Both the position numbers and the translations under genes were made by a program. Below, one piece after another: positions 1 through 8,859 of a stretch of DNA of 64,000 bases. Every line of letters begins with the position of its first letter. Within the stretch, counting starts at the first letter, position 1. The notes under the pieces were generated by a model, which was given only the letters and a program-made list of their open reading frames with translations, did no database searches and was not told the origin of the DNA. The stretch covers positions 1 through 64,000 of the forward strand of contig NZ_JACFYF010000009.1 in NCBI RefSeq assembly GCF_014050145.1, written 5' to 3'. Source of the stretch: Vibrio marinisediminis. Lineage in GTDB: Bacteria > Pseudomonadota > Gammaproteobacteria > Enterobacterales > Vibrionaceae.

Positions 1-260
1 ATTTTCGCTTGGTAATATTAGGACATTTTCGCTTTGTTATAACAAGCTCAGTGCGCATTATGTATATTATGTTAAATGCTGCGCTTTCAAATACAAGTTC
101 CTATTGTATAGTCACTCTTCTCTATCATCAGCGCGTGCTCTCACTTAACATAACCGATTTACCATAAAATACTTAATAATCATATTTACTATCTGACGAT
201 ATTAATTTGATTATTAAGAAACACTATGTAGTTTTGTTTAAAACATTACTTACGTTAGAT
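1..260. other. AT-rich non-coding stretch
   Basis: No convincing reading frame, RNA gene or terminator is visible. The phrase ATTTTCGCTT occurs twice (positions 1-10 and 25-34), too short to call a repeat element. A TTGAT-N4-AAGAA half-match to an FNR site near 207-220 lies downstream of the neighbouring minus-strand gene and is not placed to control anything seen. Confidence 0.5.
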
Positions 261-611
261 CTATTTTGCAGTTAACTCTATGGTGTAGGTTTGCTTTGTT
301 TTTTTATTTTCTAACGTCATTGAATGTATGTTTTGTGCGGCTAATTTCCATAGTTGATTACTCTCACTGGTTGCCTCACTACCTTGAAGAATCCAATTCA
401 TTTCCGATGTGCGAATCTCTAACATTTTTCCATTAATTGTTGCTGTGAACTGGCTCCCATTAACGTCAAAGTTACATTCTGTTTGACCTACGCAATTAAC
501 TCTAACCACCTCATTGTAAGTCATCGTTCTCCAAAAAAACGCCACGATCAGCAGTGTTAACATGATGATTATTTGAACAAAACGTCCTTTCGTTAGCTTT
601 TGTGCTGCCAT
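261..611 (-). CDS. Small membrane-anchored protein of unknown function
   Basis: A 116-residue protein that I do not recognise. The start is taken at 611, not the in-frame ATG at 635, because a GGAGAA ribosome site lies 9 bases before it and would otherwise fall inside the gene. It has one hydrophobic helix (about residues 10-27), then about 85 residues likely to lie in the periplasm, with a pair of cysteines (motif CVGQTEC near residues 39-45) that could form a disulfide. The C-terminal part looks beta-rich, with threonine- and lysine-rich strands. It diverges from ccoN, but nothing visible links it to the oxidase. Function unknown; the call of a real gene rests on the ribosome site and the ordered signal-anchor layout. 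Confidence 0.6.
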   Translation of the reverse strand: MAAQKLTKGRFVQIIIMLTLLIVAFFWRTMTYNEVVRVNCVGQTECNFDVNGSQFTATINGKMLEIRTSEMNWILQGSEATSESNQLWKLAAQNIHSMTLENKKTKQTYTIELTAK

Positions 612-813
612 AATACTGTGTTCTCCGTGCAACAAACTTCAAAGTTTTTAAATAAAAAACCAAATCCAGACCAAGAGTAAGGTTACCTCCCTGTCATTGA
701 AATGTTAAATGACGTATTATTTGACACTGAAAATGCCACTTTTATTAAAAATCGCCAAGATTATTTAACCGTAATAATAGGTCAAGTATTTCAAAGGAGT
801 TTTGGGTGGCATT

Positions 814-827
814 ACGACATGAGTCGT
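814..827. repeat. Inverted repeat ACGAC-N4-GTCGT in the ccoN leader
   Basis: A perfect 5-base dyad lies about 45 bases upstream of the ccoN start. It could be an operator or a short mRNA hairpin. It does not match the FNR or ArcA consensus. Role unknown. Confidence 0.3.
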
Positions 828-870
828 GTTGGAAGTAAAGTGTAGTAATTAGAATTGGAAGCATGCATAT

Positions 871-2298
871 ATGAGCCAAGAAAAGCAGCTTGAACAAAAC
901 TACAACTATACAGTCGTCCGTCAATTTACTTTGGTGACAATCCTCTGGGGTATTGTCGGGATGGCAGTTGGTGTTTTGATCGCCGCTCAATTAGTATGGC
1001 CACAGTTAAACTTTGATACACCGTGGCTGACGTATAGTCGATTACGTCCCCTGCATACTAATGCGGTTATTTTTGCGTTTGGTACCAGTGCTCTGTTCGC
1101 AACATCCTATTATGTTGTGCAGCGTACTTGTCAGACGCGTTTATTTGGTGGCCCTTTAGTGGCATTTACATTCTGGGGCTGGCAAGCGATTATTTTAGCC
1201 GCAGCCATTACTTTACCTTTGGGTTTAACCTCCGGTAAAGAATACGCAGAATTAGAATGGCCAATCGATATCGCAATCGCTGTGGTATGGGTTTCTTACG
1301 CTGTCGTGTTCTTCGGGACATTGATTAAACGTAATACCTCCCATATTTATGTGGCGAACTGGTTCTTCGGTGCGTTTATTATCACCGTTGCCGTTCTTCA
1401 TATCGTAAACAGTATGGCGATTCCTGTAAGTGCTGGTAAGTCTTATTCGATTTATTCCGGTGCCGTCGATGCCATGGTTCAGTGGTGGTACGGGCACAAT
1501 GCGGTAGGTTTCCTTTTAACAGCCGGTTTCCTTGGTATGATGTACTACTTTGTACCTAAGCAAGCCGAGCGCCCTGTTTATTCTTACCGTCTATCTATCG
1601 TCCACTTCTGGGCGCTAGTTTCTCTATATATTTGGGCTGGTCCTCACCACCTACATTACACCGCTCTACCTGACTGGACACAGTCATTGGGTATGGTGAT
1701 GTCGCTGGTACTGTTTGCACCATCTTGGGGTGGTATGATCAACGGTATCATGACCTTATCAGGTGCGTGGCACAAACTACGTTATGACCCTATTTTGCGT
1801 TTCTTAATCGTATCCCTATCTTTCTACGGCATGTCGACCTTTGAAGGTCCAATGATGTCGATTAAGACGGTTAACGCGCTTTCGCACTACACAGATTGGA
1901 CTATCGGTCACGTTCACTCTGGTGCATTAGGTTGGGTTGCAATGGTTTCAATCGGTTCTGTGTACCACCTAGTCCCTCGCCTATTCGGTCAAGAGCGTAT
2001 GTACTCTGTTGGTATGATCAATGCGCACTTCTGGCTAGCAACTATTGGTACTGTTCTGTACATCGTTGCTATGTGGATTTCAGGTGTAATGCAGGGTCTG
2101 ATGTGGCGTGCAGTTAACTCTGACGGTACGTTAACTTACAGTTTTGTTGAATCAGTTCAGGCGTCTTATCCGTTCTACACCGTACGATTCATTGGTGGAT
2201 TTATTTTCCTAAGCGGTATGTTCCTAATGGCGTACAACACATACAAGACAATCAATGCACCGAAACATAGCCTAAAAGCTATTGAACAACCGGCATAA
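871..2298 (+). CDS. ccoN: cbb3-type cytochrome c oxidase subunit I
   Basis: Catalytic haem-copper subunit of the high-affinity terminal oxidase, which reduces oxygen to water in the inner membrane under low oxygen. The 475 residues match the family length. About twelve hydrophobic segments carry the expected histidines: H62 in an LHTN motif for low-spin haem b, the YGHN motif near residue 208, the paired histidines in a GPHHLHYT motif that bind CuB, and GHVHSG near residue 349 for the haems. The start has a GGAAG site 9 bases upstream. It is first in a tight ccoNOQP operon (12 bases to ccoO). No good FNR box was found upstream, although the family is usually FNR/ArcA controlled. Confidence 0.97.
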   Translation: MSQEKQLEQNYNYTVVRQFTLVTILWGIVGMAVGVLIAAQLVWPQLNFDTPWLTYSRLRPLHTNAVIFAFGTSALFATSYYVVQRTCQTRLFGGPLVAFTFWGWQAIILAAAITLPLGLTSGKEYAELEWPIDIAIAVVWVSYAVVFFGTLIKRNTSHIYVANWFFGAFIITVAVLHIVNSMAIPVSAGKSYSIYSGAVDAMVQWWYGHNAVGFLLTAGFLGMMYYFVPKQAERPVYSYRLSIVHFWALVSLYIWAGPHHLHYTALPDWTQSLGMVMSLVLFAPSWGGMINGIMTLSGAWHKLRYDPILRFLIVSLSFYGMSTFEGPMMSIKTVNALSHYTDWTIGHVHSGALGWVAMVSIGSVYHLVPRLFGQERMYSVGMINAHFWLATIGTVLYIVAMWISGVMQGLMWRAVNSDGTLTYSFVESVQASYPFYTVRFIGGFIFLSGMFLMAYNTYKTINAPKHSLKAIEQPA

Positions 2299-2310
2299 GG
2301 AGATTTAAGA

Positions 2311-2931
2311 ATGAGTTCAAATTCTAACAATCGCCATGAGATTGTCGAACGTAACGTCGGTTTACTTGCGATTTGTATTGTGTTTGCTATCAGTTTGGGA
2401 GCATTAGTAGAGATTACTCCGCTTATCTTCCAGAAGCAGACAACAGAGCCAGTAGAAAACTTACGTCCGTACACGGCGTTAGAAATGGAAGGTCGCGATG
2501 TTTACATCCGCGAAGGTTGTAATACATGTCATAGCCAAATGATCCGCCCATTCCGTTCTGAAACTGAGCGTTATGGTCACTACTCCGTAGCTGGTGAGAG
2601 TGTTTGGGAGCATCCATTCTTGTGGGGTTCTAAGCGTACAGGTCCTGATCTAGCACGTGTTGGTGGTCGTTATTCAGATGAATGGCACCGCGTACACTTA
2701 ATTGATCCTCGTGAGCTAGTACCAGAATCAAACATGCCTGGGTTCCCATGGCTGGCTGAAAACGTTCTTGATGGCAAAGATACACAGAAGAAACTCGAAC
2801 TGTTCCGTAATCAGTTTGGTGTTCCTTACACTGATGACCAAATTGCAAATGCGGCTAAAGATGTAGAAGGTAAGACAGAGATGGATGCCATCATTGCCTA
2901 CCTACAATCACTTGGTCATGCAATGAAGTAA
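2311..2931 (+). CDS. ccoO: cbb3-type cytochrome c oxidase subunit II (monohaem)
   Basis: A membrane-anchored c-type cytochrome of 206 residues that passes electrons from CcoP to CcoN. One N-terminal helix (about residues 15-40) anchors a periplasmic domain with a single haem-binding site, C70-N-T-C73-H74. Methionines in the MPGFPW region are candidates for the axial ligand. A strong AAGGAG ribosome site precedes the ATG. It lies directly between ccoN and ccoQ on the same strand, as expected. Confidence 0.97.
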   Translation: MSSNSNNRHEIVERNVGLLAICIVFAISLGALVEITPLIFQKQTTEPVENLRPYTALEMEGRDVYIREGCNTCHSQMIRPFRSETERYGHYSVAGESVWEHPFLWGSKRTGPDLARVGGRYSDEWHRVHLIDPRELVPESNMPGFPWLAENVLDGKDTQKKLELFRNQFGVPYTDDQIANAAKDVEGKTEMDAIIAYLQSLGHAMK

Positions 2932-2941
2932 GGAGCAGATT

Positions 2942-3115
2942 ATGGATATCGGTACTATTCACAGTATTTGGACCATAGTACTTTTTGTGAGCTTTATAGG
3001 TGTAGTTTGGTGGGCATACGGCAAGAGCCGTAAAGCTCGCTTTGATGAAGCTGCTAACCTTGTTTTCGCTGATGAAGAGCAAACGCCCACGAAAGATCAA
3101 GGAGTGACCAAATAA
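2942..3115 (+). CDS. ccoQ: cbb3-type oxidase small subunit CcoQ
   Basis: A 57-residue protein with one transmembrane helix (about residues 8-26, ending in a VVWWAYG motif) and a charged cytoplasmic tail. Small size, position between ccoO and ccoP, and the FixQ/CcoQ pattern (helix, then a KSRKARFDEAA stretch) identify it. CcoQ stabilises CcoP association in other bacteria. An AAGGAG site precedes the ATG. Its TAA overlaps the ccoP ATG by one base, so the two are probably translationally coupled. Confidence 0.9.
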   Translation: MDIGTIHSIWTIVLFVSFIGVVWWAYGKSRKARFDEAANLVFADEEQTPTKDQGVTK

Positions 3116-4092
3116 TGACGACGTTTTGGAGTCTTTGGATAATCATTATCACGGTCGGCACTTTGCTTGGCTGTGCAGCTATTCTCTACTGGTGCCTAAG
3201 TGACAAAATGGGTGTAGAGGACGGCGCTGACATGGGGCACGAATACGATGGTATTCGTGAACTCAACAACCCACTACCAAAATGGTGGACTTACCTTTTT
3301 GTTAGTACATTCGTTTTTGCCGCAATTTACCTAGCGCTTTACCCAGGTTTAGGTAACTTCAAAGGTTTGTTAGGTTGGCAAAGTTCGAACCAAACGGTTC
3401 AAACTCTTGCAGAATCTAAACAAGCGATTGAAGGTGCGCAGCAAAATAAACAATTGGACCAATACGCAAAAGAGCTAGATGATGCTGACACCTACTTTGG
3501 TGAAGCATTCCGTCGTTTAGCCTACGTTGATGGTACGGATGAGCTAAAAGCGATTCCTGACATCGCCCAAGATCCTGAAGCGGTAAAAGTAGGCCAGCGT
3601 CTATTTATACAAAACTGTTCTCAGTGTCATGGTTCCGACGCACGTGGTCAAACCGGCTTCCCTAACCTAGCCGATAACGCTTGGTTATACGGCGGTGAAC
3701 CACAAGCTATCGTGACCACTATAATGCAAGGTCGTATCGGTCAAATGCCAGGTTGGCAAGCTGCTCTTGGCGAGCAAGGCGTGAAAGAAGTGGTTACCTA
3801 TACACTTAGCCTTTCAGGTCGTTCGGTGAACGCGAAAGAAGCTGAAGCCGGTAAAGCACGATTTGTTGTTTGTGCCGCTTGTCATGGAACGGACGGTAAA
3901 GGTAACCCTGCCGTTGGTGCGCCAGATTTAACTGATCAAACTTGGTTATTTGGTGGCAGCCGTGCAGCCGTTACTGAAACAGTAACAAATGGTCGTTCTG
4001 GTGTGATGCCTGCGTGGAAAGATATTCTGGGCGAAGACAAAGTTCAGCTTGTATCTGCGTATGTATGGAGCCTAAGTAACTCCGATAAATAG
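3115..4092 (+). CDS. ccoP: cbb3-type cytochrome c oxidase subunit III (dihaem)
   Basis: A dihaem cytochrome c that takes electrons from periplasmic cytochromes and hands them to CcoO. The 325 residues hold two N-terminal helices (about 5-27 and 57-77, the usual CcoP layout with an N-terminal extension) and two haem sites, C168-S-Q-C171-H172 and C253-A-A-C256-H257. Each is followed by a methionine in an M-P-x-W motif as the probable axial ligand. It is last in the ccoNOQP transcript and is followed by a hairpin. Confidence 0.97.
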   Translation: MTTFWSLWIIIITVGTLLGCAAILYWCLSDKMGVEDGADMGHEYDGIRELNNPLPKWWTYLFVSTFVFAAIYLALYPGLGNFKGLLGWQSSNQTVQTLAESKQAIEGAQQNKQLDQYAKELDDADTYFGEAFRRLAYVDGTDELKAIPDIAQDPEAVKVGQRLFIQNCSQCHGSDARGQTGFPNLADNAWLYGGEPQAIVTTIMQGRIGQMPGWQAALGEQGVKEVVTYTLSLSGRSVNAKEAEAGKARFVVCAACHGTDGKGNPAVGAPDLTDQTWLFGGSRAAVTETVTNGRSGVMPAWKDILGEDKVQLVSAYVWSLSNSDK

Positions 4093-4105
4093 TAACATTT
4101 CTAAA

Positions 4106-4132
4106 ACAGCCCCTTTCTAAGGGGCTGTCATT
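4106..4132 (+). terminator. Hairpin after ccoP
   Basis: A ten-base stem (ACAGCCCCTT paired with AAGGGGCTGT, 4106-4115 and 4119-4128) has a three-base loop and only a weak T-run after it. It probably reduces, rather than fully stops, read-through from ccoNOQP into the maturation genes, giving less of the maturation proteins than of the oxidase. Confidence 0.7.
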
Positions 4133-4176
4133 TCGTTAAATTATTCCTACTTTCATTTTCATTTGAGAACTTTTTT

Positions 4177-4656
4177 ATGGTAAAGCCTTGGTATAAGCAG
4201 TTTTGGCCGTGGTTTCTAATCGCTCTTCCATTAACGGTTGTAGTGGCGGCATTCATAACCTTGTCTATTTCTATCGAGAACTCCCCATCCTTAGTCACCG
4301 AGGATTACTACAAAAAAGGTAAAGGGATTAATATTGATATATCAAAAGTCAACGCAGCTAATGAGCTAAAGTTAAAAGCTAGTGTTATCTCAGATGGCGC
4401 AGATATCATTATTCAGTTTGATAAAGGGAACATGCCACATTTCCCTGCTCTTTCAGCCATGTTTGCTCATCGAACACTAGCCGACCAAGATTTTAGCCAA
4501 TTGATCACGTCAGATGCATTAGGTAACTATCGAATTAAACTAGAGAACTCTATTGAAGGTCCATGGTTTATTGAACTCACCCCACACGACAAATCTTGGC
4601 TTATCCAAGGTCGCGTTAATTTCCCTTCTGAGTCAGCTACTGTATTAATGGACTAA
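4177..4656 (+). CDS. fixH: FixH-family oxidase/copper maturation protein
   Basis: A 159-residue FixH (CcoH) family protein with one N-terminal helix (residues 12-32) and a periplasmic domain. It has the characteristic VTEDYYKKG motif near residues 40-48 found just after the membrane helix in this family. FixH/CcoH is needed for assembly or stability of cbb3 oxidase. It sits seven bases before ccoI and belongs to the fixGHIS-type set, but no ccoG/fixG is present in this window. Confidence 0.88.
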   Translation: MVKPWYKQFWPWFLIALPLTVVVAAFITLSISIENSPSLVTEDYYKKGKGINIDISKVNAANELKLKASVISDGADIIIQFDKGNMPHFPALSAMFAHRTLADQDFSQLITSDALGNYRIKLENSIEGPWFIELTPHDKSWLIQGRVNFPSESATVLMD

Positions 4657-4663
4657 AAGTATT

Positions 4664-7036
4664 ATGTGCAAAGCGTGTTATCACTGTGGTGAAGATGTAC
4701 CAGTCAACACGGACTTTAAAGTAGAAATTCTTGGTGAATTACGAGAGATGTGCTGCCCCGGTTGTGAAACCGTGGCGCAGACCATTATCGACAGTGGTCT
4801 TGTTTCTTATTACCAGTATCGCACCGCTCCGGCAGAAAAAGCAGATCTTGTACCAGAACAGCTACAAGCACTCATCCACTATGACAACGAAGAAGTGCAA
4901 AATGAATTTGTGCGCAATAGTGATGAACTCTCTGAAGTTACATTGTCACTAGACGGTATTTCTTGTGCTGCTTGTGCCTGGCTAATTGAAAAGCAGCTAT
5001 CCCACACCTCAGGGGTTGTGCAAATTCGCGTAAACACCACAACCAATCGCGCCTTACTCTCTTGGAACAATACCAAAACCAAACTTAGCGACCTTCTTGC
5101 GGCTATCCATCGCCTTGGCTATAAAGCCGCCCCATTTGAAGCAGACCAACAAGAAGCCGCTTATCATCAAGCCATGAAGCAATACTTATATCGGTTAGGT
5201 ATTGCTGGCTTGGCAACCATGCAAGTAATGATGCTGGCGGTAGCTCTTTACCTAGAGGTATTTGGCGATCTTGATGTCGAATTTAGAAATTACTTTCGTT
5301 GGGTAAGTTTAATCTTCGCAACTCCAGTTATGCTCTACTCTGCTCTGCCTTTTTATATCAACGCTTGGCGCAGTATACGTAGTCGCACTCTTGGTATGGA
5401 TGTTCCAGTTTCTATTGCAATGATATTCGCTTACGTAGCCAGTGTTATTGCAACGGTTACCGAGCAAGGTGAAGTATTTTTTGAATCGATTTCAATGTTC
5501 GCATTCTTTCTCTTGGTCGGGCGATTTTTGGAAATGCGCGCAAGGCGCAAAGCCGCTGCAGCAAGTGGCAACCTCCTCAAGCTTATCCCTTCAATGGCAA
5601 CAACTATTGATGGTGAACAGATACCAGTAAAAACCCTAAAAATTGGTGATCAAGTTCGAGTACTGCCAGGGGAACATATTCCAGCAGATGGCATCATTAT
5701 AGATGGGCGAATTCATATTGATGAATCAATGCTGACCGGCGAATCAGTGCCTGTTGTGAAACAAATCGGCGACTCGATTTTCGCTGGTACCTTAAATGGT
5801 GAGGAGTCGTTTGTACTAGAAGTTCGCTCGTCAAAAGCGGACTCAATGATCTCTAACATTGTTCGTTTACAGGACGAAGCACAGCTATCTAAGCCTAAAA
5901 TCGCGGAAATTGCCGATGTTGTCGCGCGCTACTTTGTTGCAGTGATTTTAATTATTGCCGCAGGTACTTGGTTTTATTGGCAACAGAACCAGCCAGAAGA
6001 TGCGTTTTGGATCATGCTCGCTGTTTTGGTGGCGACCTGCCCTTGTGCATTGTCTCTCGCAACACCGACGGCATTAACCTGCGCCACATCTCGAATGGGT
6101 AATTTTGGTATTTTGTTGCGTAAGAGCCATGTATTCGAAACCTTATGCAAAGTAAACCATCTAATCGTCGACAAAACAGGTACGCTGACCCATGGTGACA
6201 TTGAAATTAGTGATGTTGCTTTACATGGTTCGCTTGATAAACAGCAAGCTCTTGAGATTGCCGCCGCGCTGGAATCTCATGCTAACCATCCATTAGCACG
6301 TGCATTTCGTCCTTTTCTCAACCCACAACTGGTTGTAGACAGTATCGAGAATGTAATTGGCTCAGGGATCTCTGGTCTCTATAGCGGTCAGACGGTTAAA
6401 ATTGGCAGTGCAAACTTTGTACTTTCTGACAAGCGAGCCCAAAGTACCAATGCCATCTATCTATCATTAAACGGCGAGCATGTTGCCACATTTACTTATC
6501 AAGACCCTATTCGTAAAGAGTCCAAGCAATTTATTGAGCAATTTCGTGCAGCGGGCATCCGAGTTACGCTACTCACCGGAGATTCTGAACAAAATGCTCA
6601 GCTCGTCGCTAAGCAAATCGGAATTGACGACGTTATCTTCGATGCAAAACCGCAAGATAAATTAGACTACCTCAAATCAGGCGGTAAAAATGACATCACG
6701 ATGATGATTGGTGATGGAATCAACGATGCACCGACTCTAGCAGGGGCACACTTGTCGATCGCGATGGGGGGTGGTACTGACGTTGCTAAGGCATCGGCAG
6801 ACATGGTGTTACTGGGTGATAATCTAGACCGTATTCTAAAAGCACGTGAGCTAGCTCTTAAAACTCGTCGAATAATTGCAGAAAACCTCGCATGGTCACT
6901 AGGGTATAATTTATTAATCCTACCGTTAGCCGTCGCTGGTTTAGTGGCTCCCTACTTTGCGGTAGTGGGAATGTCAGCAAGTTCGATCATTGTCGTTTCG
7001 AACTCACTTAGATTGCTCAAAGAACAAGGTCAATAA
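4664..7036 (+). CDS. ccoI: Copper-translocating P1B-type ATPase for cbb3 oxidase assembly
   Basis: A 790-residue P-type ATPase that exports copper slowly for insertion into the cbb3 CuB site. Seen in order: an N-terminal cysteine cluster (C2, C5, C8, C30, C31, C34), typical of the FixI/CcoI group; an HMA domain with C101-A-A-C104; the actuator TGES at 358; the membrane metal motif C459-P-C461; the phosphorylation site D503-KTGT; and GDGIND at 683. Eight membrane helices can be placed. It is in an operon with fixH and ccoS (two bases apart). The detoxifying relative CopA lacks the N-terminal cysteine cluster and the fix context. Confidence 0.95.
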   Translation: MCKACYHCGEDVPVNTDFKVEILGELREMCCPGCETVAQTIIDSGLVSYYQYRTAPAEKADLVPEQLQALIHYDNEEVQNEFVRNSDELSEVTLSLDGISCAACAWLIEKQLSHTSGVVQIRVNTTTNRALLSWNNTKTKLSDLLAAIHRLGYKAAPFEADQQEAAYHQAMKQYLYRLGIAGLATMQVMMLAVALYLEVFGDLDVEFRNYFRWVSLIFATPVMLYSALPFYINAWRSIRSRTLGMDVPVSIAMIFAYVASVIATVTEQGEVFFESISMFAFFLLVGRFLEMRARRKAAAASGNLLKLIPSMATTIDGEQIPVKTLKIGDQVRVLPGEHIPADGIIIDGRIHIDESMLTGESVPVVKQIGDSIFAGTLNGEESFVLEVRSSKADSMISNIVRLQDEAQLSKPKIAEIADVVARYFVAVILIIAAGTWFYWQQNQPEDAFWIMLAVLVATCPCALSLATPTALTCATSRMGNFGILLRKSHVFETLCKVNHLIVDKTGTLTHGDIEISDVALHGSLDKQQALEIAAALESHANHPLARAFRPFLNPQLVVDSIENVIGSGISGLYSGQTVKIGSANFVLSDKRAQSTNAIYLSLNGEHVATFTYQDPIRKESKQFIEQFRAAGIRVTLLTGDSEQNAQLVAKQIGIDDVIFDAKPQDKLDYLKSGGKNDITMMIGDGINDAPTLAGAHLSIAMGGGTDVAKASADMVLLGDNLDRILKARELALKTRRIIAENLAWSLGYNLLILPLAVAGLVAPYFAVVGMSASSIIVVSNSLRLLKEQGQ

Positions 7037-7038
7037 CC

Positions 7039-7200
7039 ATGGAAAGCCTGTATATTCTTATCCCAATCGCGATATTGTTGGTCTGCGTTGCCGTCGCAAT
7101 TTTTCTATGGGCAGTGAAAAGCGAACAATTTGAAGACCTCGAGCGTCAAGGGCACAACATCTTGTTTGACGAAGATGAACAGGACAAAGACCATAAATGA
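7039..7200 (+). CDS. ccoS: cbb3 oxidase maturation protein CcoS
   Basis: A 53-residue single-helix protein (helix about residues 4-25) with an acidic tail. It shows the family pattern of helix, FLWAVKSEQFEDLE, then a DEDE-rich end. CcoS is needed for cofactor insertion into cbb3 oxidase in other bacteria. It follows ccoI by two bases, and its stop overlaps the next start by four bases (ATGA), so the genes are co-translated. Confidence 0.9.
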   Translation: MESLYILIPIAILLVCVAVAIFLWAVKSEQFEDLERQGHNILFDEDEQDKDHK

Positions 7201-7868
7201 GTGCAGATTTTATCGCCGCCTTTTTCATTGGGCTGGTTGGGGCTGGTCATTGCGTTGGGATGTGCGGTGGAATCGCCTCTTTATTATCGATGGGACAAAC
7301 TCGCCCTTCAGCACTTATCCCTCTATATTATAATCTTGGTCGCATTTTTAGTTATGCACTGATCGGCGGCTTGATCGGCGGTGCCGTTTCAAGCGTTGCA
7401 GACGTCGCAAATTTGAACCAAAGTTTTGCCTGGTTACGCCTAGTTGCTGCGCTCTTTATGGTTCTTCTGGCGTGCTATATTGGCAAATGGTGGCAAGGTT
7501 TATTAGTGATTGAAAAACTCGGTCAGAAGCTTTGGAAATACATTTCGCCAATGGGTAGAAACCTCCTTCCTTTAACCAATCCCTTACAAGCTGTTCCCTT
7601 TGGTTTTATATGGGGCTGGTTACCTTGCGGGCTTGTCTATTCAACTCTGACTTGGGCTGTCGTCTCAGGAAGCAGTGTTAATGGTGCTATGATCATGGCG
7701 AGTTTTGGCTTGGGCACATTGCCAGCAATGGTTGCCGTTGGCTACGGATCTCAGCATTTACACAAGTTGCAACAATCACCCGTTTTTCGAAATATTGGCG
7801 CCCTCGCAATATTGGCTTATGGTATTTATACCGCCTACGGTTCTATTAATTTACTAATGATAAGTTGA
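7197..7868 (+). CDS. DsbD_2/TauE-SafE-like membrane protein of the ccoS neighbourhood
   Basis: A 223-residue inner-membrane protein with about six helices, of the type often annotated as sulfite exporter TauE/SafE family or DsbD transmembrane-like. Two cysteine motifs in helices are notable: GHCVGMCGG near residues 17-25 and WLPCGLVY near 141-148. Such paired membrane cysteines suit thiol or copper chemistry rather than sulfite export. Its overlap with ccoS points to a role in oxidase metal supply or haem-protein thiol reduction. This role is inferred from context only. Confidence 0.7.
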   Translation: MSADFIAAFFIGLVGAGHCVGMCGGIASLLSMGQTRPSALIPLYYNLGRIFSYALIGGLIGGAVSSVADVANLNQSFAWLRLVAALFMVLLACYIGKWWQGLLVIEKLGQKLWKYISPMGRNLLPLTNPLQAVPFGFIWGWLPCGLVYSTLTWAVVSGSSVNGAMIMASFGLGTLPAMVAVGYGSQHLHKLQQSPVFRNIGALAILAYGIYTAYGSINLLMIS

Positions 7869-7929
7869 TAGATTACTGTTTTTAAGCACCTTTTTTCACT
7901 ACCTTTTATAGTTTAGCGGTGGTAAAATA

Positions 7930-7943
7930 TTGATGTATATCAA
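7930..7943. promoter_or_regulatory. FNR box upstream of fnr
   Basis: The sequence TTGATGTATATCAA is a perfect match to the FNR consensus TTGAT-N4-ATCAA. It ends 16 bases before the fnr ATG, so it covers the ribosome-binding/promoter-proximal region. Such placement suits repression by FNR of its own gene. Confidence 0.85.
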
Positions 7944-7959
7944 ATAGTGAAAGGTTGTT

Positions 7960-8709
7960 ATGATTTCTGAAAAGCCTGCAAAACGCATTCAGTCGGGTGG
8001 TTGTGCTATACATTGTCAAGATTGTAGTATTAGCCAGCTTTGCATTCCATTTACATTAAATGAATCAGAGCTTGATCAACTTGACCAAATCATTGAGCGT
8101 AAAAAGCCAATTCAAAAAGGCCAAGAGCTATTTAAGGCTGGTGATGAGTTGAAGTCGCTATATGCGATTCGATCAGGTACGATCAAGAGCTATACCATTA
8201 CCGAACAAGGTGATGAGCAGATTACAGCGTTCCACTTAGCGGGCGATTTGGTGGGCTTTGATGCTATTACAGATGATAGCCACCCTAGCTTCGCTCAAGC
8301 GCTTGAAACTTCAATGGTTTGTGAGATTCCTTACGAAATCTTAGACGATCTATCAGGTAAAATGCCTAAGCTTCGTCAACAAATCATGCGTCTAATGAGT
8401 AATGAGATTAAAGGCGATCAAGAGATGATCTTGTTGCTTTCAAAGAAAAATGCAGAAGAACGCCTAGCCGCATTTCTATACAACCTTTCAACGCGTTTTT
8501 CTCAGCGTGGTTTTAGCCCTCGTGAGTTCCGTCTAACCATGACTCGTGGTGATATTGGTAACTACTTAGGCTTAACCGTTGAAACGATTAGTCGATTACT
8601 TGGTCGTTTCCAAAAATCGGAAATTCTAAGTGTAAAAGGCAAATACATCACCATCATTGATCATGATGCATTGATGCAACTCGCTGGTGTTTCAACAGAA
8701 TCTCAATAA
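7960..8709 (+). CDS. fnr: FNR oxygen-sensing transcription regulator
   Basis: A 249-residue CRP/FNR-family regulator, nearly the same as E. coli FNR along its length. It holds an oxygen-labile [4Fe-4S] cluster through C15, C19, C22, C28 and C121 (all present), which allows dimerisation and DNA binding without oxygen. A cyclic-nucleotide-type beta roll is followed by the dimer helix and a C-terminal helix-turn-helix with recognition residues E208, S211 and R212, the set that reads TTGAT-N4-ATCAA. It lies just downstream of cbb3 maturation genes, a common arrangement, and has a matching box at its own start. Confidence 0.97.
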   Translation: MISEKPAKRIQSGGCAIHCQDCSISQLCIPFTLNESELDQLDQIIERKKPIQKGQELFKAGDELKSLYAIRSGTIKSYTITEQGDEQITAFHLAGDLVGFDAITDDSHPSFAQALETSMVCEIPYEILDDLSGKMPKLRQQIMRLMSNEIKGDQEMILLLSKKNAEERLAAFLYNLSTRFSQRGFSPREFRLTMTRGDIGNYLGLTVETISRLLGRFQKSEILSVKGKYITIIDHDALMQLAGVSTESQ

Positions 8710-8714
8710 CTTCA

Positions 8715-8744
8715 ATGATGTAGCTCTTTAATGAGCTACATCAT
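8715..8744 (+). terminator. Hairpin after fnr
   Basis: A twelve-base perfect stem (8715-8726 with 8733-8744) has a six-base loop, followed by a pyrimidine-rich stretch without a long T-run. Probably the fnr terminator. Confidence 0.7.
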
Positions 8745-8820
8745 ACTTTCCCCCTCTCTATCGCATTTTTTGCTAATAAAACTCATCGAACTAAGCTAAA
8801 GTGAACATGTCGGCCCGGTT

Positions 8821-8853
8821 GACTTAGGTATAAGTCTCCTCTTCACTAAGGAG
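8821..8853 (+). promoter_or_regulatory. Hairpins in the uspE leader, one masking the ribosome site
   Basis: GACTTA-N4-TAAGTC (8821-8836) is directly followed by CTCCT (8836-8840), which can pair with the AGGAG ribosome site at 8849-8853, six bases before the uspE ATG. The second pairing would hide the ribosome site. The two stems share one base. Regulatory role is inferred from pairing only. Confidence 0.4.
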
Positions 8854-8859
8854 TTAACT

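Noticed and set aside
742-755. FNR-like site upstream of ccoN (TTATT-N4-ATCGC)
   Set aside because: Only six of ten defined positions match; too weak to call.
819-845. Eight-codon leader peptide upstream of ccoN
   Set aside because: The nearest GGAG lies too far (about 18 bases) from the ATG, and no attenuator-type alternative hairpins were found.
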